Below are positions 41,486 to 46,113 of a stretch of 64,000 nucleotides of DNA, one piece after another (position 1 is the first letter of the stretch; each line of letters starts with the position of its first letter). The stretch is from a virus. The notes below the pieces were generated by a model, which did not search any database, was not told the origin of the DNA, and was given only the letters and a program-made list of their open reading frames with translations. A program made the translations under genes and the position numbers. The stretch is from positions 1 to 64,000 of IMG/VR virus record IMGVR_UViG_3300036944_001289. One strand, written 5' to 3'.

Positions 41486-41600
41486 TGGTCCCAAGTAAGG
41501 GTCGTCAATCTTACAATCCTACTATTACGTTTGGATGCCCTCTACCAGAGCCCAATCGAAAAGGGTCTAGTTTTTCCGGATTTCTACCGTACAACCTGAG
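41486..41600 (-). ncRNA. CCA-ended tRNA-like structured RNA
   Basis: Ends are acceptor-like (CTCAGGT/ACTTGGG, with GU pairs), followed by A and CCA. The 115-nt interior has several hairpins (ATCC/GGAT, GTAAG/CTTAC, CTCT-GGT-AGAG) but no standard T-arm or clear anticodon arm. Could be a degenerate tRNA with an insert or a novel small RNA. Confidence 0.4.
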
Positions 41601-41604
41601 AAAA

Positions 41605-41682
41605 TGGTAGGAGATAAGGGGCTCGAACCCTTCTGTTAATCGCTATGTAAAAGCGGTGACCAACCCTGCAGTCCCATCTCCT
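41605..41682 (-). tRNA. tRNA-Val (TAC)
   Basis: Acceptor AGGAGAT/ATCTCCT, A73, CCA, loop TTTACAT, T-arm AAGGG-TTCGAGC-CCCTT. Confidence 0.88.
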
Positions 41683-41688
41683 GTAAAT

Positions 41689-41767
41689 TGGTGCATCAGA
41701 TGGGATTTTAACCCATGTAAATCTCGTTAAGAGCGAGGACCGTTAAACGAACTCCGGGCACTGATGC
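41689..41767 (-). tRNA. tRNA-Lys (CTT)
   Basis: Acceptor GCATCAG/CTGATGC, A73, CCA, loop CTCTTAA, T-arm ATGGG-TTAAAAT-CCCAT. Confidence 0.85.
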
Positions 41768-41858
41768 ATAAAGGTAGCAACATTAGGTCTTTGCTTTCCT
41801 ATAATTTCCTTATACCTGACTTAGCGCTGAGTATTATAGGTTAGTTGCTTTCGCAAAA
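41768..41858 (-). ncRNA. Structured spacer RNA
   Basis: Nested stems CCTATAAT/ATTATAGG and ACTTAGC/GCTGAGT, with AGCAAC/GTTGCT outside. Resembles the small stable RNAs found in other phage tRNA arrays. No function known. Confidence 0.4.
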
Positions 41859-41934
41859 TGGAGCATCGTGTGAGATTCGAACTCACGGAATCCTCTTTGG
41901 AAGAGAGGCGCACTAACCACTATGCGAACGATGC
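41859..41934 (-). tRNA. tRNA-Gly (TCC)
   Basis: Anticodon arm CCTCT-CTTCCAA-AGAGG, acceptor GCATCGT/ACGATGC, T73 as expected for Gly, CCA. Confidence 0.93.
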
Positions 41935-41994
41935 ATAAATTACACGTACCCATTATTCACATTGATAACAAGAGGTATAGTACGTATGTTAAAG

Positions 41995-42087
41995 TGGAGG
42001 AGAGTGAGGGATTTGAACCCGTCGGGGCTTTTGAGGACCCTTCTATTTTCAAGATAGATGCCATAAACCGTACTCGGCCAACTCTCC
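41995..42087 (-). tRNA. tRNA-Ser (TGA)
   Basis: Class II with long variable arm, anticodon arm TCTAT-CTTGAAA-ATAGA, acceptor GGAGAGT/ACTCTCC, CCA. Confidence 0.92.
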
Positions 42088-42094
42088 ATAAAAA

Positions 42095-42169
42095 TGGCTG
42101 CCCGCCGTGGTTACGATCCACGCTCACCTGATTAACAGTCAGGGGTACTCGCCAGAATACGAGCAGGCA
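42095..42169 (-). tRNA. tRNA-Asn (GTT)
   Basis: Anticodon arm CCTGA-CTGTTAA-TCAGG, acceptor TGCCTGC/GCGGGCA, G73 as expected for Asn, CCA. Confidence 0.92.
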
Positions 42170-42179
42170 ATAAAAATTT

Positions 42180-42326
42180 ATATCTAATGTTCTACCATGT
42201 TGAACTATCCTCCTTGTTCTATTGGGTAAGAGAGGAGCGGACCTTGAACCCGCATCTTTAGATAAAGAGACTGGGTCTGCATAACAGACCCGAAAGCTCA
42301 CTGTACGCTTGGTACATGAACAAAAA
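42180..42326 (-). ncRNA. Permuted tRNA-like locus (third copy), degenerate
   Basis: On the minus strand the 3' half comes first: TCTAA (42258-42262), T-arm GCGGG-TTCAAGG-TCCGC (42237-42253), acceptor TCCTCTC (42230-42236). The 5' half follows: AGGAGGA (42208-42214), TA, D-arm GTTC-AACATGGTA-GAAC and TTAGA (42183-42187). TTAGA/TCTAA pair perfectly, but the acceptor has one mismatch and no clean CCA. A strong hairpin GGGTCTG/CAGACCC (42273-42291) lies upstream. It may be a decaying copy, or the 3' part could belong to a damaged class II tRNA. Confidence 0.5.
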
Positions 42327-42401
42327 TGGCGCTCCCAGTAGGGCTCGAACCTACATAATACGGCTTAGAAGACCGGTGCCTATCCATTAGACTATAGGAG
42401 C
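42327..42401 (-). tRNA. tRNA-Arg (TCT)
   Basis: Loop CTTCTAA, acceptor GCTCCTA/TGGGAGC, G73, CCA. Confidence 0.88.
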
Positions 42402-42406
42402 AAAAA

Positions 42407-42493
42407 TGGTGCGTCGGGAGGGACTCGAACCCTCGATGGGTTTAAACCGTGAGCTTAAAAGGCTCGACCTTTCGCCGCTAAGGGAACCGACGC
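42407..42493 (-). tRNA. tRNA with class II arm, anticodon TTT by position
   Basis: Acceptor GCGTCGG/CCGACGC, A73, CCA, anticodon stem CGAGC/GCTCA with loop CTTTTAA. The variable region is long (CGGTTTAAACC hairpin), which is not expected for Lys. Identity therefore unsure. Confidence 0.7.
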
Positions 42494-42502
42494 GTAAAAA
42501 AC

Positions 42503-42640
42503 TAAGTATATTTTTTGCGTTTACTGTGCTACCGTTACACTACTCTCCAATAAAGTATAAATTGGGTGGAGAGGTGGGAATTGAACCCACACTAGCATCT
42601 GTATATGATGATTGCGTTTTATTTTTGCTGTATATACTTA
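42503..42640 (-). ncRNA. Permuted tRNA-like RNA enclosed by the CAGCAA element
   Basis: Closed by TAAGTATAT (42632-42640 on the minus strand) and ATATACTTA (42503-42511). The 3' tRNA half comes first: T-arm GTGGG-TTCAATT-CCCAC (42574-42590), acceptor CTCTCCA, C73, CCA (ends 42563). A 13-nt spacer precedes the 5' half: TGGAGAG (42543-42549), TA, D-arm GTGT-AACGGTA-GCAC (42526-42540). The acceptor pairs over all 7 bp. An anticodon-arm-like CATC-ATATACA-GATG precedes the T-arm. Just inside the closing stem is CAGCAA, shared with three small RNAs in the array. Confidence 0.65.
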
Positions 42641-42643
42641 AAG

Positions 42644-42722
42644 TGGTACCCTAGGTGAGATTCGAACTCACACTGAAGAGTGTTTAAGACTCTGGCCATA
42701 CTACCAATTGGGCTACTAGGGC
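42644..42722 (-). tRNA. tRNA-Leu (TAA), short variable arm
   Basis: Anticodon arm AGAGT-CTTAAAC-ACTCT, T-arm GTGAG-TTCGAAT-CTCAC, A73, CCA. The variable loop is only five bases, unusual for Leu. Confidence 0.8.
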
Positions 42723-42731
42723 GTAAAAAAA

Positions 42732-42807
42732 TGGAGTCTCGTATAGGAATTGAACCTATGTAATTTCTTTTGCAGAGAAAAGCCTGTAACCACTCGACCA
42801 ACGAGAC
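42732..42807 (-). tRNA. tRNA-Cys (GCA), second copy
   Basis: Anticodon arm TTTCT-CTGCAAA-AGAAA, acceptor GTCTCGT/ACGAGAC, T73, CCA. Confidence 0.92.
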
Positions 42808-42813
42808 ATAAAA

Positions 42814-42890
42814 TGGTACCGATGAGCGGGATCGAACCGCCAAGCTTCTCCGTGAAAGGGAGGTGTCCTAACCAATTAGACGACATCGGC
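42814..42890 (-). tRNA. tRNA-Glu (TTC)
   Basis: Loop CTTTCAC, acceptor GCCGATG/CATCGGT, A73, CCA. Confidence 0.9.
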
Positions 42891-42902
42891 ATAAAAAATT
42901 TC

Positions 42903-42964
42903 AAAGTCCGTTTTTAGCTTGTATTGATTAATATTCAATTGCTTTTGATTGCTGTGCGGACTTT
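42903..42964 (-). ncRNA. Small structured RNA, CAGCAA family copy 1
   Basis: Closed by AAAGTCCG/CGGACTTT, with CAGCAA two bases inside the 5' strand (GCACAGCAAT). 62 nt, no tRNA features. Confidence 0.6.
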
Positions 42965-42970
42965 TATTAC

Positions 42971-43024
42971 TAAGTTCAGCTTTTTGTTGTATTCAATGAC
43001 ATTTAGTATTGCTGGATGAACTTA
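42971..43024 (-). ncRNA. Small structured RNA, CAGCAA family copy 2
   Basis: Closed by TAAGTTCA/TGAACTTA, with CAGCAA two bases inside. 54 nt, directly next to copy 1. Confidence 0.6.
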
Positions 43025-43027
43025 AAT

Positions 43028-43099
43028 TGGGTGCAGCGCTGGTACTCGAAACCAGAGAAGGTAGCTTATGAGACTCCTTGGGCAACCTGCCTCACTGCA
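43028..43099 (-). tRNA. tRNA-Met-type (CAT) with reduced D-arm
   Basis: Loop CTCATAA, T-arm CTGGT-TTCGAGT-ACCAG, acceptor TGCAGTG/CGCTGCA, C73, CCA. The D-arm is short. CAT could be Met or, if C34 is modified, Ile. Confidence 0.75.
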
Positions 43100-43105
43100 A
43101 TAAAT

Positions 43106-43158
43106 TGGCGATGTAACTAATCTGAAATATTGACTTGTAAGCGTTCTTACCGTTACAT
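43106..43158 (-). ncRNA. Mini-helix RNA ending in CCA
   Basis: ATGTAAC/GTTACAT closing stem, inner hairpin GTAAG-AACG-CTTAC and a 3' CGCCA. Too short for a tRNA: 53 nt and no T-arm. Confidence 0.4.
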
Positions 43159-43167
43159 TATTAAATA

Positions 43168-43243
43168 TGGTGGTAGAGGTGAGACTTGAACTCACAAATA
43201 AGAGCTTATGAAACTCTTGCCTAAACCGTTCGGCCTCTCTACC
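43168..43243 (-). tRNA. tRNA-Met-type (CAT)
   Basis: Anticodon arm AGAGT-TTCATAA-GCTCT, acceptor GGTAGAG/CTCTACC, A73, CCA. Elongator Met or Ile2. Confidence 0.9.
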
Positions 43244-43244
43244 A

Positions 43245-43338
43245 TGGTAGTCAGGGAGGGAATTGAACCCTCGCTCGGCACCAATCTAGTGCTCACGGTT
43301 TATAAGGCCGTCGATGCTTCCAATTACATTACCTGACT
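43245..43338 (-). tRNA. tRNA with class II arm, anticodon TAT by position
   Basis: Acceptor AGTCAGG/CCTGACT, A73, CCA, stem ACGGC/ACCGT with loop CTTATAA and a long variable arm. TAT would read AUA (Ile), but Ile tRNAs are class I, so the identity is unsure. Confidence 0.65.
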
Positions 43339-43344
43339 ATAAAA

Positions 43345-43418
43345 TGGCTGAGATGGCTGGTAACGCTCCAACTTCTTCGGGGTCAAAGTCCGAGGTAATA
43401 CTTTTATACGACATCTCA
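43345..43418 (-). tRNA. tRNA-Gln (TTG)
   Basis: Loop CTTTGAC, acceptor TGAGATG/CATCTCA, G73 as expected for Gln, CCA. The D-loop lacks GG. Confidence 0.85.
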
Positions 43419-43425
43419 ATAAAAT

Positions 43426-43511
43426 TGGTACGGTGTGAAGGAGTTGAACCTTCAAGGCTCATGCAGTCTAAATGCATACTGTCTGCCAAATTCCAGCTTA
43501 ACCAACACCGT
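43426..43511 (-). tRNA. tRNA-Leu (TAG)
   Basis: Anticodon arm ATGCA-TTTAGAC-TGCAT, a Leu-like D-loop (CTGGAATTTGGCAGAC), acceptor ACGGTGT/ACACCGT, A73, CCA. Variable arm about seven bases. Confidence 0.85.
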
Positions 43512-43518
43512 AATAAAA

Positions 43519-43592
43519 TGGTCCTCCACCTCGGTTACGCTCCGAGTCCTTTCCGCCCCAAACGGGAAATGCTACTATAACACCTGTGAAGG
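43519..43592 (-). tRNA. tRNA-Pro (TGG)
   Basis: Loop TTTGGGG, acceptor CCTTCAC/GTGGAGG, A73, CCA, T-arm CTCGG-AGCGTAA-CCGAG. Confidence 0.88.
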
Positions 43593-43599
43593 ATAAAAA

Positions 43600-43675
43600 T
43601 GGCGATGGTACGGGGAAATTGAACCCCGACTTGAACAGTGACAGTGTTCTGTGCAAACCTTTACACTATACCATC
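43600..43675 (-). tRNA. tRNA-Asp (GTC)
   Basis: Anticodon arm GAACA-CTGTCAC-TGTTC, acceptor GATGGTA/TACCATC, G73 as expected for Asp, CCA. Confidence 0.92.
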
Positions 43676-43683
43676 GTAAAAAC

Positions 43684-43737
43684 TAAGTCCATTTATTTAC
43701 CTTATTGTAGTATTTTAATGGTTGCTGTCTGGACTTA
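43684..43737 (-). ncRNA. Small structured RNA, CAGCAA family copy 3
   Basis: Closed by TAAGTCCA/TGGACTTA, with CAGCAA two bases inside. 54 nt, between tRNA-Asp and the HNH gene. Confidence 0.6.
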
Positions 43738-43741
43738 AAAA

Positions 43742-44545
43742 TTATTTGATAGAGAAGTATTTTTTCCATTGTTTATATCTTGGAGATCCACCTTCTCGTT
43801 TATTAGCACCTTTATAAAATTGAGATAGTGAATGGCAGTTTGGACACAACAACTCTAAATTATCTGGAATGTTATTAATGCAATTACCATCTTTATGTTC
43901 TAACTCGATCGGTACTTTACCTGAAAAAGGATTTACTTCGGACCAACCACATTTCATACACCTTGGTCCAAATTTGCGAATTAAGTATCTTCTATATATT
44001 GTGTTATTTGTTTCAATATTTTGAGAAATAACCTTTCCTTCGATTAATAGTGGTTCTAATTCTTTTTCACGCTGGTTTTTTCTGTGTTCAGAAGAGCATA
44101 TTTGTTCACAAAATATTGACGTTTTTGCTACCGGTAAGAAGTCTCGTTCACAATTTAAACACTTTTTGTATTCTTTATATCTTAATGCAGGACCTCTTTT
44201 AAGGAAGCGATTATTGCTAATAAAATTTTCTGTATTTTTATGAACTTTGTTACAAACTCTTGTCTTGTTGATTGTTGTAGCAGCACAACTATTAGAGCAA
44301 AATTTATTTTCGTAACTAAAAAAGGAAATGTTACATGTCAGGCATACTTTTGTATTTTCTTCTATTATTTTTTGCTTTTCTTTTTCTTTACAAGAAGGAC
44401 AATCAAATTTATCTACGTTATGTTTTATATTATGCTTAATATAAATTTTAAGTCTTTTGGTTTCTGTTCCACAATCTTTACACCAGCAAGTAACTGAATC
44501 TTTATTTGTCGCGTTATCGAATTCTTCTTGGTTGAATTTATACAT
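43742..44545 (-). CDS. HNH endonuclease with zinc fingers
   Basis: The 267-residue protein has several CxxC pairs in its N-terminal 170 residues (CWCKDC, CPSCKE, CLTC, CLNC, resembling short zinc ribbons). Its C-terminal HNH nuclease has CMKCG, IELEHKDGN, N-PDNLELLCPNCH. This is the make-up of free-standing HNH homing endonucleases. It interrupts the tRNA array between tRNA-Asp and tRNA-Thr, consistent with a mobile insertion, and carries a late-type box 5 nt before its ATG. Confidence 0.88.
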   Translation of the reverse strand: MYKFNQEEFDNATNKDSVTCWCKDCGTETKRLKIYIKHNIKHNVDKFDCPSCKEKEKQKIIEENTKVCLTCNISFFSYENKFCSNSCAATTINKTRVCNKVHKNTENFISNNRFLKRGPALRYKEYKKCLNCERDFLPVAKTSIFCEQICSSEHRKNQREKELEPLLIEGKVISQNIETNNTIYRRYLIRKFGPRCMKCGWSEVNPFSGKVPIELEHKDGNCINNIPDNLELLCPNCHSLSQFYKGANKREGGSPRYKQWKKYFSIK

Positions 44546-44550
44546 TTAAT

Positions 44551-44558
44551 TATTTATT
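44551..44558 (-). promoter_or_regulatory. Late promoter-like box
   Basis: AATAAATA, 5 nt before the HNH gene ATG at 44545. Confidence 0.55.
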
Positions 44559-44591
44559 CATAAAATGGAGCTTTCAAGAGATAGTAATAAG

Positions 44592-44668
44592 TGGATCCCC
44601 CAGTCAGGTTCGAACTGACAACTTCCCGCTTACAAGGCGGGTACTCTACCAATTAAAGTTATGAGGGA
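44592..44668 (-). tRNA. tRNA-Thr (TGT)
   Basis: Anticodon arm CCCGC-CTTGTAA-GCGGG, acceptor TCCCTCA/TGGGGGA, T73, CCA. Confidence 0.9.
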
Positions 44669-44694
44669 ACAAAAAGGCAAGAAATGAATTTTTG

Positions 44695-44754
44695 AGAGTT
44701 TTATCGACAATATTCGTCGCATATTCAGCTAAAAGCGGTGTAGTCGCTCCCAAA
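44695..44754 (-). ncRNA. Structured spacer RNA
   Basis: About 60 nt closed by GGGAG/CTCTC with an inner CGAC-GAATATT-GTCG hairpin. Lies between tRNA-Thr and tRNA-Leu. Function unknown. Confidence 0.35.
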
Positions 44755-44758
44755 AAAA

Positions 44759-44844
44759 TGGTGCCGCTGGCAGAATTCGAATCTGCAAAAACTCTACGTT
44801 CTCAACGTAGTAACTGTACCAATTTGTATTATTGTCACAGCGGC
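44759..44844 (-). tRNA. tRNA-Leu (GAG)
   Basis: Anticodon arm CTACG-TTGAGAA-CGTAG, acceptor GCCGCTG/CAGCGGC, A73, CCA, Leu-like D-loop with AATTGGTACA. Variable arm about seven bases. Confidence 0.87.
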
Positions 44845-44850
44845 GAAAAA

Positions 44851-44944
44851 TGGTAGGAGTAGCAGGAATTGAACCTGCGATGTTTACCCAGAGGGACTTG
44901 ATTTACAGTCAAGTGCAGCACGACCCAGCAGCTACCTTACTCCT
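44851..44944 (-). tRNA. tRNA-Tyr (GTA)
   Basis: Class II, anticodon arm CTTGA-CTGTAAA-TCAAG, acceptor AGGAGTA/TACTCCT, A73, CCA. First tRNA of the array. Confidence 0.93.
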
Positions 44945-45137
44945 ATAACCCGGCTATTTATAGCGTCCGGGGCCGCTAACGACGTTTAATAATGTCGTCA
45001 AACCAAACAAAGAACTCTACTCTCAACCTCTCTCACTTACCTTTCTCAGGTGTGGTTTAGGATGCTGATGGATTTTCTTCAGCGTTCGTTGATTTACCTT
45101 CGCTCAACTTTAAAGCGTTGTATTAACTAAATTGTAA
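44945..45137 (-). promoter_or_regulatory. Structured leader of the tRNA array
   Basis: No gene. Hairpins ACGAC/GTCGT and CCCGG...CCGGG (with inner GCTAT/ATAGC) precede tRNA-Tyr and are probably processed off the precursor. Confidence 0.4.
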
Positions 45138-45157
45138 AAATATTTTAAGTATGTTCC
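45138..45157 (-). promoter_or_regulatory. GGAAC promoter-like motif of the tRNA array
   Basis: Reads GGAACATACTTAAAATATTT, the only such motif upstream of tRNA-Tyr and directly after the 45.18 kb terminator. Confidence 0.5.
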
Positions 45158-45164
45158 TTGGCTA

Positions 45165-45200
45165 AATAAAAAACCCTAAGCTTTTCTTAGGCTTAGGGTT
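45165..45200 (-). terminator. Terminator before the tRNA array
   Basis: Ten-bp stem AACCCTAAGC/GCTTAGGGTT followed on the minus strand by TTTTTT. Ends the fibre-gene transcript from 47.5-45.2 kb. Confidence 0.85.
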
Positions 45201-45223
45201 ATCATATAGAATATGGAAATTCT

Positions 45224-45322
45224 TTATTCTAACCCTAGGTAATCGCATATAGGTAGATTACCATAAAACGCTTCACTTGGGCGTCTTTGTAATTTACTTG
45301 TAATGGACCATATTGTTGTCAT
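45224..45322 (-). CDS. Small ORF, 32 aa
   Basis: Starts MTTIWSITSKLQRRPSEAFY. It is short, but both a late-type box (9 nt upstream) and a GGAAC motif (60 nt upstream) precede it, and a terminator follows its stop within 25 nt. Confidence 0.45.
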   Translation of the reverse strand: MTTIWSITSKLQRRPSEAFYGNLPICDYLGLE

Positions 45323-45331
45323 ATGTTTAAT

Positions 45332-45339
45332 TATTTATT
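45332..45339 (-). promoter_or_regulatory. Late promoter-like box
   Basis: AATAAATA, 9 nt before the ATG at 45322. Confidence 0.45.
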
Positions 45340-45362
45340 CAAAAGAACTAACTTTCAACACC

Positions 45363-45382
45363 ACTATTTTAAAAAAAGTTCC
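45363..45382 (-). promoter_or_regulatory. GGAAC promoter-like motif
   Basis: Reads GGAACTTTTTTTAAAATAGT, 60 nt before the small ORF at 45322. Confidence 0.35.
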
Positions 45383-45397
45383 TTCTTTGAAAATTTA

Positions 45398-46021
45398 TTA
45401 TTGTATTGGATATGGAGTAACAGTAGGTGCAGGAGAGGCGCCAAATACTGAAGTAAAAGATCTAGTCCATGGGTTGATTATATTATATGGAGAAATCAAT
45501 CCAGACAAATTGTTTTCATATAGTTGTGTAGCTTCAGAAGCTATAATCCATACGCCATTTGCTCCTGAATCAGACTTATAGATACTGTAAAATACGTTTC
45601 CATCCATAACATAAAAAGGAAAATTATTATAGACACCGTCAAAAATGTATATTCCATTTGCCGCGGCTGTTCCTGCTCCAGATACTTGAACAGAATATGC
45701 AACTGATACTTCAACTGGTGGTGGGTTGAATGCATCTAAAGTAGATTGCCATGTAGTATTCAATGGAGTTGTTAAATTTGGTTGTGTGGTTACATACAAT
45801 ATTTCTGTTGATACCTCTATTACCCATTTTGCATCAAATGATCTGTAATAAATTTCATAATTTGATAAATTAGTGTAATAAGGTTTATCATTGCGTGTCC
45901 CAGTAAGAGTATATAAACCATTTCCTAAAGCAACACCAGCACCTGATACCATGATATATGTATATTCCACTGTAGAATCTTGTTGGTTACAACAGAAAAC
46001 ATAAAAGTCTTTAATAGTCAT
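45398..46021 (-). CDS. Virion-associated protein with duplicated domain, 207 aa
   Basis: Two similar repeats of about 80 residues: YIMVSGAGVALGNGLYTL ... KWVIEVSTEILYV and VQVSGAGTAAANGIYIFDG ... GVWIIASEATQLY. Each would form a small beta sheet with an aromatic core. A late-type box and the position behind a fibre gene suggest a fibre tip or fibre-associated protein. No family recognised. Confidence 0.65.
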   Translation of the reverse strand: MTIKDFYVFCCNQQDSTVEYTYIMVSGAGVALGNGLYTLTGTRNDKPYYTNLSNYEIYYRSFDAKWVIEVSTEILYVTTQPNLTTPLNTTWQSTLDAFNPPPVEVSVAYSVQVSGAGTAAANGIYIFDGVYNNFPFYVMDGNVFYSIYKSDSGANGVWIIASEATQLYENNLSGLISPYNIINPWTRSFTSVFGASPAPTVTPYPIQ

Positions 46022-46031
46022 GTGATTAAAA

Positions 46032-46039
46032 TATTTATG
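46032..46039 (-). promoter_or_regulatory. Late promoter-like box
   Basis: CATAAATA, 10 nt before the ATG at 46021. Confidence 0.5.
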
Positions 46040-46113
46040 ATATAGCTGTTAGTATTGTTTTTAATACTTGACCACGACAGATTATAAAAAATTCTTTAGG
46101 TATCATAAAATTC

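Noticed and set aside
41314-41508. Open frame on the minus strand ending ...VEALAFAA as a normal protein gene
   Set aside because: It lies inside the tmRNA. Only the last 27 or so codons are the tag; the N-terminal part reads through the tRNA-like 5' region.
42564-42652. Dead 3' tRNA fragment at 42.57 kb
   Set aside because: A matching 5' half with perfect acceptor complementarity lies just downstream, so it is treated as a permuted unit instead.
41957-42904. Plus- and minus-strand ORFs of 62-114 codons at 41.9-42.9 kb
   Set aside because: All cross several tRNAs in the array and have no promoter-like motif or start context.
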